A program made the position numbers and the translations under genes. A model generated the notes under the pieces. It saw only the letters and a list, made by a program, of their open reading frames with translations. It did no database searches and was not told the DNA's origin. Below, in pieces: positions 26,496-36,826 of a DNA stretch of 64,000 bases (position 1 is its first letter; each line of letters begins with the position of its first letter). The DNA comes from an uncultured Treponema sp. (GTDB lineage: Bacteria; Spirochaetota; Spirochaetia; Treponematales; Treponemataceae): assembly GCA_937877515.1 (NCBI GenBank), contig CALFIX010000049.1, positions 1 to 64,000 of the forward strand, given 5' to 3'.

Positions 26496-29400
26496 ATGAA
26501 AATAAAAAGTATAAAAAGAATTTTTAAACATTTAAATTTAAAATGTGCGGGCTTTGTTCTGGCTTCCGTGTTTTCTTTAACCGGCTGTCTTAATAGTCTT
26601 GCTACCGTTCAGTCAGGTATTTCTGACGGAAGCTGTAAAGGGTACGGAAGTATTTCAATAAATAAAAATGCAGGCCGATCGGTAGATGTTTCTACACTTA
26701 CAACTGCAACTGTAATAGTTTCTGGTTATGATATGACGGATTTAAGTGTTACCGGTGTTTCTCTTTCTGGCGGAACTGGCAGTGCTAGCATAGAAAATAT
26801 TCCTGCAGGCTCTAACCGTGTTGTAACTGTAAAGAGTAATGTTGACGGGGCTTTGCTTCGCGGCCTTGTTGATGTTGTTGCAGACACAGATAACTCCGTT
26901 AATGTAAACTGGAGTACAACAGCTGTTGCAAGTGTTTATTACTATCTTATAAAAAATGGTGTAGATGTTTCTAATGTTTCAGAAGAAGAGTTTTCTGACG
27001 CTATTCCAAGTGTTCATGCAAGTCTTGTAGATGCAGAAAGCATTGCAGAAGATTATATTGCAGGAAGTCTTTTAAGCAGTTCAAATTATGTTCTTGACTA
27101 TGGAACAGTAAGTGTTACAACAACAAATGCTTCCGGCTACACAATCTGGGTAACAGATGTTTCTTCCAGTAAAACAACAGTTTCTTCTGATTCCGAAAGT
27201 TTTACTCTTTTCGCTTATCCCGGTTCCTGGAAAGTTTATGTGCTTGACTCAGACGGAGAAGTAAAGGCAAGCAAGTCCATTACAGTTGTTTCCGGAGAAA
27301 CAAGCACAGTAGATTTTGTTTATACCGCTGGCGGCGGAGATATAGACGGCATTACGATTCATGTTCCAGATAGCCTTGGTTACTCTTACATTTATGCATG
27401 GATGTCTAGTGGAACTTTAGCAGGTTCATGGCCTGGAACAAGCATGGGCTCCAGTTCTAACGGCTACTATACTTATACTCTTGATGAAACTGCATGTAGC
27501 GTTATCTTTAATAGTGGAAGCGGAAGTCAGACAACTGACCTTTACATTACAGAAGGAGAGTGGAACTACATTGGCGGTTCATCTGGTAAAACAGATTCTG
27601 ACGGTTCTTATATTTCTTCTAATTTTGAAGAAGTTTCAACTGAAGAAAGTTTTACTCTTACTGTAAAAAATCCATCTGATTCAAATGATGTAAAGATTTA
27701 TGTTTCGGCTTCATCGGCTCCTTCAATCTGGGTGTGGCAGCCTTCTGGTTTGGCCTGTTCTGAAGCAATGGGGTATACTTGGACTAGTCAGCCTACAATG
27801 GATAGTGCAACAGACTTAAATTATAATTCTTACTGGTATGTATTTACAATTGAAGAAGATTATTATACCGAGGGAGAAGCTTTTAGCTTTATCCTTAATT
27901 CAGGAAGTACTGTTACAACTTCTAAGACAACAACATTCTGGTATGACTTGTATGGCGCATGCGGAACAAGTGGAGCTTTCTATGATGAAGATCCAACAGA
28001 AGTTACAGAACCGGAAGTCCCGACCGTAACAATTAAACCTGCTGACGGAAAAAACGTTTCTACCAACGGTACAATTACTGTTACATTGACAGACGGAAAT
28101 GACACAATAACGGATGCTTCTGTAACTGTAAGTGGTTCTGCAAATGCTAGTTATTCTTTAAGTGATTTTTCAAATTATGTTCTTTCGTTAAGTGTTTCTG
28201 ACTTAGGACTTTCAGAGAGAGATTCTATTTTAGTTTCTGCAAGTGTTACAAACAGTGTTTCTACAGTAACAGATTCTTCACGCTTAACTGTAACAGAAGC
28301 TTCTACAGACTACTTTACCTGGGATAACGTAAACTGCTACTTTGTCTTGACAGACCGCTTTAATAATGGTGTAAGTGCAAATGATCACTCTTATTACAGA
28401 CAGAATGCAGACAACAATTCAAATTTAAGTTCTGACTATTATAATGTTGCAACATTCCATGGAGGAGATATTGCAGGCCTTACAGCAAAACTTGACTACT
28501 TTGATTCGCTTGGTGTAAACGCAATCTGGATTACAGCTCCTTACGAACAGGCACACGGCTGGTGTACAGGTGGCGGTAACGGTTTTCCTCATTATGCTTT
28601 CCACGGTTATTATACACTTGACTGGACATACATGGATCAGAGCATGGGTACCATTGAAGAATTCCGTACTTTTGTAAATGCATGCCATTCTAAGGGAATT
28701 CGGGTTGTAATGGATGTTGTCATGAACCATACGGGCTACAACACAGTTGAAGACATGCTTACCTATAAGTTTGGTCATTACAGTGCAATTACAAAGAGTC
28801 ACGGCTGGTGTGCAAATGAAGGAAGCTGGACTGCAAACCCGGATTCTGAAAACGACAGCGACTACTGGTCAAATGATTACTGGGATAATACATGGTGGGG
28901 CTGCTGGATTCGTTCATTCGGCTATTCAAGCTATGCAACAGGCGGAGATGTATACAGCTCTCTTGCAGGTCTTCCTGATATAAGAACAGAAATGACAGAC
29001 TCTGTTTCTATTCCTACCTTCTTAAAGACAAAGTGGGCTTCTGAAACAGATTCAACTGCGGTTTCAACTTCTACAGGAAACACTCTCGGTAATACTTATG
29101 GAGACTACAAGCTTCCTTCTGTAAGTGATGTAGACTGGATGAGCGGAGATAACTATATTTCAAGCTCCAATGTAACTGGCGACTGGAGAGAAGATTCTAA
29201 GGGTGCCCCAAGTGACTATCAGGTAGTATGGCTTTCCGGCTGGGTTCGTGAATTTGGTATAGATGGATTTAGATGTGATACTGCAAAGCATGTTGACATG
29301 TTCAGATGGGGACAGCTGAAAGATGCCTGTGAAAGAGCTCTTGAAGCATGGCGTGAAGATGACTCTAAGGACAAAACTTATAATGGAAGCGACACTGGGG

Positions 29401-30146
29401 CTGCTGACTGGGACGAAAGTTTCTGGATGACAGGTGAATGCTTTGGCTGGACAAGCATAGCCGGAAGCGGAGACTACTATACGACCGGTAAGTTTGACTC
29501 CATGATTAATTTCTCATTCAATGGTTCTGCAACGTCAAGCACAACAAGTAACTATCCAAGCACAAGTACTTGGAGCAGCTATCTTAGCATAAACTCTAAC
29601 AGTGACAGTGATTCAAACGGCAACATCAACAACGTATTAACTTATATTTCAAGCCATGACACCGCTTTGTGTCGTGCTTCCAATCAGTATGAAGTGGGAA
29701 CAATGCTTCAGCTTACTCCAGGCGGAATTCAGATTTACTACGGAGATGAATGCTCCAGGGGTCAGGCATATACTGGTTGCGGCGACAGCGACATGATGAC
29801 ACGCGGAGACATGGACTTTAGTTCTAATTCCGGCTGTGTAAGTCACTGGGGTAAGGTTGGTACATTCCGTAAGTACAATCCTGCCGTAGGTGCGGGAACA
29901 GGAACCACATACAAGAGAACTTACAGTGGCTCTGCAGGTGAAAACAGTATTGCAATCAGCATTGACAGTACTACTGTTGATGTAAGTGATTTATATGACG
30001 ACGGAACTACAGTTTACAACTGGTACGACGGAACTAGTGCAACAGTTTCTGGAGGAAGTGTAACATTCAGTTCTTCAAGTGCTTCAACTTCTTCTCCTGT
30101 TTTAGTTAGTGACAGAAATCCTAGCGATTGTGGTATTTCGTTCTAA
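26496..30146 (+). CDS. Multidomain GH13 alpha-amylase lipoprotein
   Basis: A 1216-residue surface lipoprotein (lipobox LTGC, Cys31) that cleaves starch. About 284-365 resembles a CBM26-type starch-binding module (YIYAWMSSGTLAGSWPGTSM). About 384-490 is a second carbohydrate-binding-like module, and about 510-600 an Ig-like spacer. The GH13 barrel is about 610-1130 with all catalytic blocks: DVVMNH (Asp740, Asn744, His745), GFRCDTAKH (nucleophile Asp928), TGECFGW (acid Glu981) and SSHD (His1054, Asp1055). It is followed by a terminator. The surface position, with the Ig lipoprotein, suggests external starch use. Confidence 0.93.
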   Translation: MKIKSIKRIFKHLNLKCAGFVLASVFSLTGCLNSLATVQSGISDGSCKGYGSISINKNAGRSVDVSTLTTATVIVSGYDMTDLSVTGVSLSGGTGSASIENIPAGSNRVVTVKSNVDGALLRGLVDVVADTDNSVNVNWSTTAVASVYYYLIKNGVDVSNVSEEEFSDAIPSVHASLVDAESIAEDYIAGSLLSSSNYVLDYGTVSVTTTNASGYTIWVTDVSSSKTTVSSDSESFTLFAYPGSWKVYVLDSDGEVKASKSITVVSGETSTVDFVYTAGGGDIDGITIHVPDSLGYSYIYAWMSSGTLAGSWPGTSMGSSSNGYYTYTLDETACSVIFNSGSGSQTTDLYITEGEWNYIGGSSGKTDSDGSYISSNFEEVSTEESFTLTVKNPSDSNDVKIYVSASSAPSIWVWQPSGLACSEAMGYTWTSQPTMDSATDLNYNSYWYVFTIEEDYYTEGEAFSFILNSGSTVTTSKTTTFWYDLYGACGTSGAFYDEDPTEVTEPEVPTVTIKPADGKNVSTNGTITVTLTDGNDTITDASVTVSGSANASYSLSDFSNYVLSLSVSDLGLSERDSILVSASVTNSVSTVTDSSRLTVTEASTDYFTWDNVNCYFVLTDRFNNGVSANDHSYYRQNADNNSNLSSDYYNVATFHGGDIAGLTAKLDYFDSLGVNAIWITAPYEQAHGWCTGGGNGFPHYAFHGYYTLDWTYMDQSMGTIEEFRTFVNACHSKGIRVVMDVVMNHTGYNTVEDMLTYKFGHYSAITKSHGWCANEGSWTANPDSENDSDYWSNDYWDNTWWGCWIRSFGYSSYATGGDVYSSLAGLPDIRTEMTDSVSIPTFLKTKWASETDSTAVSTSTGNTLGNTYGDYKLPSVSDVDWMSGDNYISSSNVTGDWREDSKGAPSDYQVVWLSGWVREFGIDGFRCDTAKHVDMFRWGQLKDACERALEAWREDDSKDKTYNGSDTGAADWDESFWMTGECFGWTSIAGSGDYYTTGKFDSMINFSFNGSATSSTTSNYPSTSTWSSYLSINSNSDSDSNGNINNVLTYISSHDTALCRASNQYEVGTMLQLTPGGIQIYYGDECSRGQAYTGCGDSDMMTRGDMDFSSNSGCVSHWGKVGTFRKYNPAVGAGTGTTYKRTYSGSAGENSIAISIDSTTVDVSDLYDDGTTVYNWYDGTSATVSGGSVTFSSSSASTSSPVLVSDRNPSDCGISF

Positions 30147-30168
30147 AATATTTCTTTTCTAAAAAATT

Positions 30169-30204
30169 AAGAAGGACTTTTAAACTTATAGTAGTCCTTC
30201 TTTT
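30169..30204 (+). terminator. Terminator of the amylase operon
   Basis: AAGAAGGACT (30169-30178) pairs perfectly with AGTCCTTCTT (30193-30202), followed by a T tract. Confidence 0.85.
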
Positions 30205-30242
30205 ATAAGTTACACGACAACGTCACAGTAGTAATATAATAC

Positions 30243-30335
30243 AGTGAACCTACGCCCGTCTGTAGCCGTGCCGAAGACAGTGCGCCAGCACCAAGCGAAA
30301 AGCGGAGCGGCGAAAGACGGGTTGGCTAAATAAGT
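30243..30335. repeat. Intergenic repeat, copy 4
   Basis: ACCTACGCCCG (30249-30259) is shared with copies 2 and 3; gcaccaagcgaaaagcgg is the purine-rich middle. It ends with gacgggttggc. No reading frame. Confidence 0.5.
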
Positions 30336-30352
30336 TTTTTTTGAGCCTTGTC

Positions 30353-31045
30353 TTATAAGGTGTCGTCCGTAAAATCAGATTGTTGATTTTGTGGAGCTTC
30401 AAAAGATTCTTCTTTAGTGGTATCGATAGAATTTTCTTCTTTTTGAATTCCCGGTAATGATGTGTCTATGACTTTTTTAGGCGGAAGCTGAGACGGCGGA
30501 AGCTCTATGGTGCAGCCCTCGTCAGCTTTCAGTTTTACGGCAAGTCCTGTAGTTGTAACCCTTAGGCGGGTTTCCGTGCTTAAAGATGAGTCTGATGCAT
30601 TTTCTTCGGTTAGCGATGTGCTTACGTATAGGATTGCATCTGCTCCGTTATACTGTGCGGTTTCTATCATGCGGTAAGTTGCGAGGGCTACGGCTCTTTC
30701 CCTTACTGTAAGATTTTTTTGATTTGCGTTTCCTATAAAACCGTAGTTACCGCTGTCGCCGCGGATTGTGTAAGAGTTTACTTTTGATTCCCCAAGTGCA
30801 TAAGCTTTGCTGTCATGCAGCAGGTCTGAACTTTTTACTGTAATTGAGCTTGTTCCGCTTACCTGACCTAAGATGATGTATTGGTCGCGGCTGAGGCTTC
30901 CCAAATCTAAAGTGGCTTCCGGCATGGCCCTGTATGTTATAGCCTGATTTGACGCACAGGAAAGTGCAGAAAGTGACAGTGCTGCAAGAAACAGAACTTC
31001 CAGCCTTTGAGCCTTAAAGAAGGCAGATTTTAAACTTTTTTTCAT
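30353..31045 (-). CDS. Hypothetical lipoprotein
   Basis: A 230-residue lipoprotein (lipobox LSC, Cys30). After about 30 residues of linker it has a compact domain with an ILGQVSGTSSITVKSS strand pair and RERAVALATYRMIETAQYNGADAILYVS, a helix then a strand ending in ADAILYV. The latter pattern resembles small secreted domains in which an alpha-beta unit follows a repeat-like helix, but I cannot name the family. The C-terminus is acidic and disordered (EESFEAPQNQQSDFTDD). It is alone on its strand, divergent from argJ. Confidence 0.6.
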   Translation of the reverse strand: MKKSLKSAFFKAQRLEVLFLAALSLSALSCASNQAITYRAMPEATLDLGSLSRDQYIILGQVSGTSSITVKSSDLLHDSKAYALGESKVNSYTIRGDSGNYGFIGNANQKNLTVRERAVALATYRMIETAQYNGADAILYVSTSLTEENASDSSLSTETRLRVTTTGLAVKLKADEGCTIELPPSQLPPKKVIDTSLPGIQKEENSIDTTKEESFEAPQNQQSDFTDDTL

Positions 31046-31118
31046 TTTTATCCTCCGTAACTTTTTATATGCTTAAAGTTTAACATGAAAATCTGCCTTT
31101 CGCAATTTATAATGGGGA

Positions 31119-31147
31119 TTGTGTGAGTAGTAAGAAAGTGCTATAAT
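31119..31147 (+). promoter_or_regulatory. Promoter of the argJBD operon
   Basis: TTGTGT (31119-31124) and TATAAT (31142-31147) are 17 bases apart. Transcription would start near 31154 with a short leader and the ribosome site aaggag before the ATG at 31180. No recognisable arginine operator was found. Confidence 0.65.
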
Positions 31148-31179
31148 TATGCAAAATTTTGAGTAAGGAGTGCATAAAA

Positions 31180-32448
31180 ATGCAATTTATAGACGGCGGA
31201 GTTACAGCTCCAAAAGGTTTTACGGCAAACGGAATGCTTTGTGGCATAAAAAAAGGACGCACAAAAAATGATACCGCTTTAATTTTTAGCGAAAAGCCTT
31301 GCAGCGCGGCAGGACTTTTTACTCAGAATAAGGTAAAGGCAGAAAGCGTTAAGTTAACTCAAAAGCATATTGCAGATGGCGTTGCCCAGGCGGTAATTGC
31401 AAACAGTGGAAACGCAAATGCATGTACAGGAGAAGAAGGTGCAAAAGTTGCATTCCGCATGGCAGAATTGGCTGCTACTTCTTTGGGAATAAAGGCAGAA
31501 GATGTAATTGTCTGCTCAACCGGCGTCATAGGTCAGCAGCTTCCTGTTGAGGTAATAGAAAAAAACATTGAAACACTAAAGGCAGGTCTCAGTAAGGAAG
31601 GACATAAGGAAGCACGCGTCGCCATAATGACGACTGACACTCATTATAAAGAATGTGCTGTTGAGTTTGACCTCGGCGGAAAAACCGTTCGCTTAGGCAC
31701 CATGTGTAAGGGAAGCGGAATGATTCACATAAACCTTGGGACCATGCTTAGTTTTGTTACGACAGACTGTGCAATTACAAGTGAAATGCTGAAAACTGCC
31801 CTTAAACGAAGCGTAGAAAAAACATACAACTGTGTTTCTGTAGACGGAGACACAAGTACAAATGACACCCTTACGGTTTTAGCAAACGGTATGGCAGGAA
31901 ACACTTTGATAGACTCTGAGGGAAAAGATTTTGACACCTTCTGCGAGGCGCTTGACGCACTGAATACCGTGATGGCAAAGAAGATTGCCGCAGACGGAGA
32001 GGGAGCCACCCACCTAGTTGAGTGTAATGTAAACGGAGCCTTTAGCGTAGAAGATGCAAGAGGACTTTCAAAGGCAATAATTTCTTCTAGTCTTGCAAAG
32101 GCTGCTATTTTTGGAGCTGATGCAAACTTCGGACGCTTCCTTTGTGCAATGGGCTACTCGGGATATAATTTTACACCGGAAAAAACCAGTATCTGGTTTA
32201 CATGTAACCCGGAAAATGACCGCTACTTTGACGAAACAAAGCCTTTTAGTGTTCATGGAGAAAAGAGCGTGCAGGTGTTTAAGGACGGAGTGCCCTTAGA
32301 TTTTGATGAAGGGCTTGCATCAGAAATTTTAAAATGCCCTGCGGTTGAAATTTTAGTTGAATGCAAGGACGGTTCAGCAAGCGGAACTGCATGGGGCTGC
32401 GACTTGACGTATGACTACGTAAAGATAAACGGCGACTACAGAACTTAA
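31180..32448 (+). CDS. argJ: Glutamate N-acetyltransferase/ornithine acetyltransferase
   Basis: Enzyme of arginine synthesis that moves the acetyl group from N-acetylornithine to glutamate. Motifs are NSGNANACTGEEG, KGSGMIHINLGTML and VSVDGDTSTNDT. ArgJ cuts itself before a threonine to form two chains; here the site reads LG-TML instead of the usual A-TML, with Thr188 as the nucleophile. The start at 31180 follows a ribosome site (aaggag); the upstream in-frame codon at 31159 does not. 422 residues. ArgB follows after 31 bases. No argC was seen in the window. Confidence 0.93.
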   Translation: MQFIDGGVTAPKGFTANGMLCGIKKGRTKNDTALIFSEKPCSAAGLFTQNKVKAESVKLTQKHIADGVAQAVIANSGNANACTGEEGAKVAFRMAELAATSLGIKAEDVIVCSTGVIGQQLPVEVIEKNIETLKAGLSKEGHKEARVAIMTTDTHYKECAVEFDLGGKTVRLGTMCKGSGMIHINLGTMLSFVTTDCAITSEMLKTALKRSVEKTYNCVSVDGDTSTNDTLTVLANGMAGNTLIDSEGKDFDTFCEALDALNTVMAKKIAADGEGATHLVECNVNGAFSVEDARGLSKAIISSSLAKAAIFGADANFGRFLCAMGYSGYNFTPEKTSIWFTCNPENDRYFDETKPFSVHGEKSVQVFKDGVPLDFDEGLASEILKCPAVEILVECKDGSASGTAWGCDLTYDYVKINGDYRT

Positions 32449-32479
32449 AGATACAGCGTAAAGGCTTTGGAGAAAAATT

Positions 32480-33379
32480 ATGGATTTGGATAAAAATAAT
32501 GAGGCAGTAAATCCCCGTTTAGATAACGAGCACTGGGCAGACGTTCTTGTTCAGGCGCTCCCTTACTTTAAGCACTGGGTTGGAAAGGTTGTAGTTGTAA
32601 AGTACGGTGGAAACGCGATGCTTAACGAAGAGTTAAAGGCAGACGTAATGGAAGACATCGTGCTTTTAAACACAATTGGAATACACGTTGTTTTAGTTCA
32701 TGGAGGCGGACCGGAGATTAACCACATGCTTGAGCGTGTCGGTAAGGAGAGCAGGTTTGTAAACGGACTTCGCTACACGGACGGCGAGACAATGGAAATT
32801 GTTCAGATGGTGCTGACAGGAAAGCTTAACAAGGACATCGTTGGACTTCTGTTACAGAAAGGCGGAAAGGCTGTAGGATTAAGTGGTGTTGACTCAGGTC
32901 TTTTACGCGCAAGGAAGATTGATAAGGACGGAGCAGATTTAGGCTTTGTCGGAGAGGTTACGGAAGTTCACCCGGAAATCATTCAGTCTCTTTTGGACCA
33001 GGATTTCATCCCTGTTGTAAGCACTGTTGCCCTGGGAGAGACCGGAGATTACAACAGATACAACATAAACGCGGATACTGCGGCTGCAAAAATTGCCGTT
33101 GCCTTGAAAGCGGAAAAATTTGTTCAGCTTACAAACGTTCCTGGCGTTCTTCGCGATGTAAATGATCCTAAAAGCCTCATTCAGAGGATTCACATTCAAG
33201 ATGTGCAGGGGTATATTGACGACGGAACCATTGCAGGCGGAATGATTCCGAAAATTGAATGCTGCATGCTTGCCCGTAACGGTGGCGTTCCTCGTACTCA
33301 CATTATAGACGGCCGCGTCCCCCACTCCCTCCTGATAGAGATGTTCTCTGACAGAGGTATAGGAACTATGATTTACTAG
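32480..33379 (+). CDS. argB: Acetylglutamate kinase
   Basis: A 299-residue kinase phosphorylating N-acetylglutamate, the second step of the acetylated arginine route. It has the KYGGNAM start, the HGGGPEIN phosphate loop and the GGMIPKIECC block of the carbamate-kinase fold. An N-terminal extension (about 1-30) is longer than the smallest forms and is the helix that in arginine-inhibited hexameric enzymes links subunits, so feedback inhibition is possible. It lies between argJ and argD, same strand. Confidence 0.94.
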   Translation: MDLDKNNEAVNPRLDNEHWADVLVQALPYFKHWVGKVVVVKYGGNAMLNEELKADVMEDIVLLNTIGIHVVLVHGGGPEINHMLERVGKESRFVNGLRYTDGETMEIVQMVLTGKLNKDIVGLLLQKGGKAVGLSGVDSGLLRARKIDKDGADLGFVGEVTEVHPEIIQSLLDQDFIPVVSTVALGETGDYNRYNINADTAAAKIAVALKAEKFVQLTNVPGVLRDVNDPKSLIQRIHIQDVQGYIDDGTIAGGMIPKIECCMLARNGGVPRTHIIDGRVPHSLLIEMFSDRGIGTMIY

Positions 33380-33425
33380 AAGATTGCCTCCTGCAATTTA
33401 TCAATTATAAAAACTGGAGAAGAAT

Positions 33426-34592
33426 ATGGCAAATTCCAAGATTGTAAATAACTACGGTTCATTTGACGTAACTTTTAAAAGCGGCAAAGGCTCAACACTG
33501 ACAGATGTAAACGGTAAGAAGTATATAGACTTTCTGGCAGGCATTGCAGTTAATGCCTTAGGACACAACTTCAAGCCTCTCGTTCGTGCAATTCAAAAAC
33601 AGGCTGCACGCGAAATTCACATCTGTAATTATTACACAAGTGACACGGGAAACGCTTACGTAGAGGAGCTCTTAAAGGCAACAGGCTTTGAAGGAGTTTA
33701 CTTTGGTAACAGCGGTGCTGAGGCAAACGAGGCCGCCATAAAGCTTGCCCGTAAGTACGGAGAGCTGACCGGCGGAACAAATAAAAAGACAATTGTTACG
33801 CTGGAAAAATCTTTTCATGGACGGACTCTTGCAACAATAAGAGCTACAGGTCAGGAAAAGTTTCATCCTTCATGCTTTGCTCCGTACCCTGAAGGCTTTA
33901 AGACGATAAGGGCAAATGATTACGAGGCATTAAAAACTGCTTTTGATGAAAACACCTGTGCCTTGATGATGGAATGCGTTCAGGGAGAAGGCGGCGTAAT
34001 TCTTATCGAAAAGGAATGGGCAAAGAAAGCTGCGGAAGCGGCCCGCAAAGCGGGTGCAATCGTAATAGCAGATGAAGTTCAGACTGGAATGGGACGCACT
34101 GGAAGCCTTCTTGCAAGCGAACAGCTGGAGTTCAATCCGGAAGTCGTAACTTTAGCAAAGGGCATTGCCGGCGGTGTTCCTATGGGAGCGTGTCTTTTCC
34201 GTGGTAATGCTAATGGAGTATTTAAGGCAGGAGACCATCAGTCTACATTTGGTGGAAATCCTTTGGCATGCAGTGCTGCCCGCGTTGTATTAAAAACTTT
34301 AACGAGTCCGGACTTTCTTACCCGCGTAACAGAAAACGGCGAGTACATGAGGGGTCAGATAAGAAAGTGGAACCTAAACTGCATAAAGGACATTCGCGGT
34401 TTGGGTCTTATGACTGGAGTAGAGCTTGTGCCGGAGCTGAATCCCGTTCAGATAGAAAAAGAATGTCTTGAGGCAGGGCTTTTGTTCTCTACGGCAGGAG
34501 AGCACACACTCCGCCTGGTTCCGCCTTTAAATATCAAGCGGAGCGAAATAGACAAGGGCTTAAGCATTCTTCATGCAGTGCTTGCGAAGTAA
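33426..34592 (+). CDS. argD: Acetylornithine aminotransferase
   Basis: A 388-residue class III PLP aminotransferase converting N-acetylglutamate semialdehyde to N-acetylornithine. The pyridoxal lysine is Lys245 in TLAKGIAGGVPMGA; NSGAEANEAAIKLAR and ADEVQTGMGRTG are the other family blocks. It is last in the argJ-argB-argD set. The next gene starts 25 bases later and could be read through. Confidence 0.93.
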   Translation: MANSKIVNNYGSFDVTFKSGKGSTLTDVNGKKYIDFLAGIAVNALGHNFKPLVRAIQKQAAREIHICNYYTSDTGNAYVEELLKATGFEGVYFGNSGAEANEAAIKLARKYGELTGGTNKKTIVTLEKSFHGRTLATIRATGQEKFHPSCFAPYPEGFKTIRANDYEALKTAFDENTCALMMECVQGEGGVILIEKEWAKKAAEAARKAGAIVIADEVQTGMGRTGSLLASEQLEFNPEVVTLAKGIAGGVPMGACLFRGNANGVFKAGDHQSTFGGNPLACSAARVVLKTLTSPDFLTRVTENGEYMRGQIRKWNLNCIKDIRGLGLMTGVELVPELNPVQIEKECLEAGLLFSTAGEHTLRLVPPLNIKRSEIDKGLSILHAVLAK

Positions 34593-34616
34593 AATCATCT
34601 GGGGTATTATAGGCTC

Positions 34617-36104
34617 ATGTATAAGAAAATAATACCCGCAGTTTTTATAATTGTTTTTGCATCGTTTTTAGTAATTTTTTTAGCAAATAGATATTTTAAG
34701 AGCTCTGACTCTACAAGCAGCGTTTCAAAGCTTACGGTTCCTCAGGTAAATACGGAGAGTGAAAATGGAGCCGTAAGTTCTTCTTATTTAGATGATGAGT
34801 CTTCTTTAGTTTCTTTAATTCCCCTGGAAGACGATGAAACTTTAATAAGCGTTTTAAGCCAGGATTTTGATGGCGACGGCTATGATGATCAGGTAAATGC
34901 AATTAAGACAATAAAAAATCCTCATCTTTTACTCCTGGTCGGAATTTATAACACGAAAATTTCAAAATACGAAAGAAAGGCCTTAATAGAAACTCCTGTA
35001 ACACAGGTAAAAACTTTTTCATATACAGGTCTTGATTTAACGGGAATTCATAGGACAGCCTTGGTATATCAGGGTTTTTCAGAAGATGGAGAGTCTGTCC
35101 TGTCTGCTTTCTTTCTGGAACACAAGGGAGAAGAATTTGTCGTTAAAAATATTGCAGAGCTAAAAGCTGACGGCACAATTTTTATTCAGCAGTCAGAGAG
35201 AATAGAAGCCTATGAAAAGTCTCAGGCAAATGGAGGAAGCTACCCGATATGGGTTTATACAACAGACACGGAAAAAACTAACAGTACAGACCAGATTCAA
35301 ACTAAATATGACTGGAATGCTTCAGAAGAAAAATATGTACAGGTAGAACAGTTTAGGGTTGCAGGAAGCCGTTTGGCGCAGGCAGAACTTTCCCGCATTC
35401 AGGACGGTACGGTAGAAACATTTGCTTCATTTTTGAATGGTCTCTGGTATAAGACAGAACTTTCCAGCGACGGCTCAAACTGTTATATCTTCTTTGACTA
35501 CGATGCCAAAGAAATTATTTTCTTTCAAGAAGGTGAAGAAAAAGTATATCACTGGGTAATGAGTACGCTTAGACGAAACGGCATATATCTTTCTACAACC
35601 AGTCAGGAAATAGAAAGCCTTCAGACAAGAGTTGATGTCTCGCTTCGCGGTGTAGATGAAATACATGTTCGCATGCAGGATGACATTAGACTTTTAATAA
35701 AAGAAAGCAATTTATGGGACGGCGATTATAAAAAATTAAATGTTTCGTCTTATAAAAAGACTAAAAGTGTAGAAAATTCTTTTTCTGACATAGCTTCATT
35801 TTTAGAAAAAGGACGAACCTGGTCACTTGATAACGGAGTGGAAGTAACTTTTAAAAATGGAAGCTATACCGCTTTGGGGCAGGGACATGAAGATAAGGGA
35901 ATATATAACGGAATGATTTTAAACGGTAAGTCTTTTATTCAGTTCAGGTCTAATACTCAAGATAAAATTTTTAACGGAATGTATCTAGTAACTCAAGGAC
36001 TGGAAGATACCGTTACTTTAGAGCCGTACACCATACTTCCAAACGAAATGTATCCCTCAGAAGGAGTGTACATTACTCTAAAGAAAGTTGTCCTGGATAA
36101 TTAG
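34617..36104 (+). CDS. Membrane-anchored hypothetical protein with Ca-binding-like motif
   Basis: A 495-residue protein with an N-terminal hydrophobic segment (about 4-25, PAVFIIVFASFLVIFLA) and no lipobox, so an anchor or uncleaved signal. Residues about 80-100 read DFDGDGYDDQVNAI, which looks like a calcium-binding DxDGDG loop of the FG-GAP or EF-hand kind. The rest is beta-rich, with a repeat feel (YNTKISKYERKALIETPVTQVKTFSYTG). I cannot assign a function. It follows argD by 25 bases but has no metabolic connection; its end overlaps the convergent lipoprotein by 4 bases. Confidence 0.6.
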   Translation: MYKKIIPAVFIIVFASFLVIFLANRYFKSSDSTSSVSKLTVPQVNTESENGAVSSSYLDDESSLVSLIPLEDDETLISVLSQDFDGDGYDDQVNAIKTIKNPHLLLLVGIYNTKISKYERKALIETPVTQVKTFSYTGLDLTGIHRTALVYQGFSEDGESVLSAFFLEHKGEEFVVKNIAELKADGTIFIQQSERIEAYEKSQANGGSYPIWVYTTDTEKTNSTDQIQTKYDWNASEEKYVQVEQFRVAGSRLAQAELSRIQDGTVETFASFLNGLWYKTELSSDGSNCYIFFDYDAKEIIFFQEGEEKVYHWVMSTLRRNGIYLSTTSQEIESLQTRVDVSLRGVDEIHVRMQDDIRLLIKESNLWDGDYKKLNVSSYKKTKSVENSFSDIASFLEKGRTWSLDNGVEVTFKNGSYTALGQGHEDKGIYNGMILNGKSFIQFRSNTQDKIFNGMYLVTQGLEDTVTLEPYTILPNEMYPSEGVYITLKKVVLDN

Positions 36105-36760
36105 CGGATAAGCCTTATGTTGTCTATGTTCAGTTCGCCGGAAAGAGCTTTGCCGTAAATAACAATCATTGCCTTTTTTATATTGTCTGCTTCCGTAATG
36201 CCTGGAACCTGCAGACCGTTTTCGTCTGTTGTCTGGTTTAGAAGGCTGAACATTACGTTTGTGTTTAGTCCGGAACCCAGTGTAACTTTTTCTGTGTAGG
36301 TAGTCTCTTTTGTTTTTCCTGCTTCTATGGCAAGCTGAACTGTAATAGACTTTGAAAGAGTGTTGTTTACGTCAAAAATAAAGTATTTTGCTCCGGTCCA
36401 GTTTGTGTCTATAAGCCCCTCGCAGTAGAAAACTGCATTTTCTTCCTGCGGTATGCTCATGAACTGCCATAGACCGGAAACTTCGCCTTCGCTAGACCAG
36501 TCTTCCGTCAGGTCGGCATCTGTTGCATAACTTTCGCCTTCTGCCTGCCAAAAGTTTCCTTCTTCAAAACTGTCTAAAAGTTCAATATCGCCATCCGGCA
36601 GAACATTGTGAATAGCGTGAACGTTTTTTGAGCTTTCCTGGTTAGGCTCTGCTGTTTTTTCTTTTACGGAAGAGATGTTTGACGTTGTAGTGCAGCTGAA
36701 CATGCTTAACGTAAATGCCAGAGTAAAAATTACAAGTGATATGTATGCTTTTTTTTTCAT
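36101..36760 (-). CDS. Lipoprotein with jelly-roll carbohydrate-binding-like domain
   Basis: A 219-residue lipoprotein (lipobox SMFSC, Cys23). The mature domain (about 60-219) begins ELLDSFEEGNFWQAEGESY and ends ELNIDNIRLIR. A fold opening with a D-x-FE element and closing with an xxIDNIRL strand is characteristic of jelly-roll domains in carbohydrate-binding modules and glycan-associated proteins. No ligand can be read. It is alone on its strand, converging on the previous gene. Confidence 0.65.
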   Translation of the reverse strand: MKKKAYISLVIFTLAFTLSMFSCTTTSNISSVKEKTAEPNQESSKNVHAIHNVLPDGDIELLDSFEEGNFWQAEGESYATDADLTEDWSSEGEVSGLWQFMSIPQEENAVFYCEGLIDTNWTGAKYFIFDVNNTLSKSITVQLAIEAGKTKETTYTEKVTLGSGLNTNVMFSLLNQTTDENGLQVPGITEADNIKKAMIVIYGKALSGELNIDNIRLIR

Positions 36761-36826
36761 TTTCCTGTCCTTTAGTTTACCGCAACTATTTTATAATAAA
36801 AAAAGGCATTTGTGAATATTTTTAAT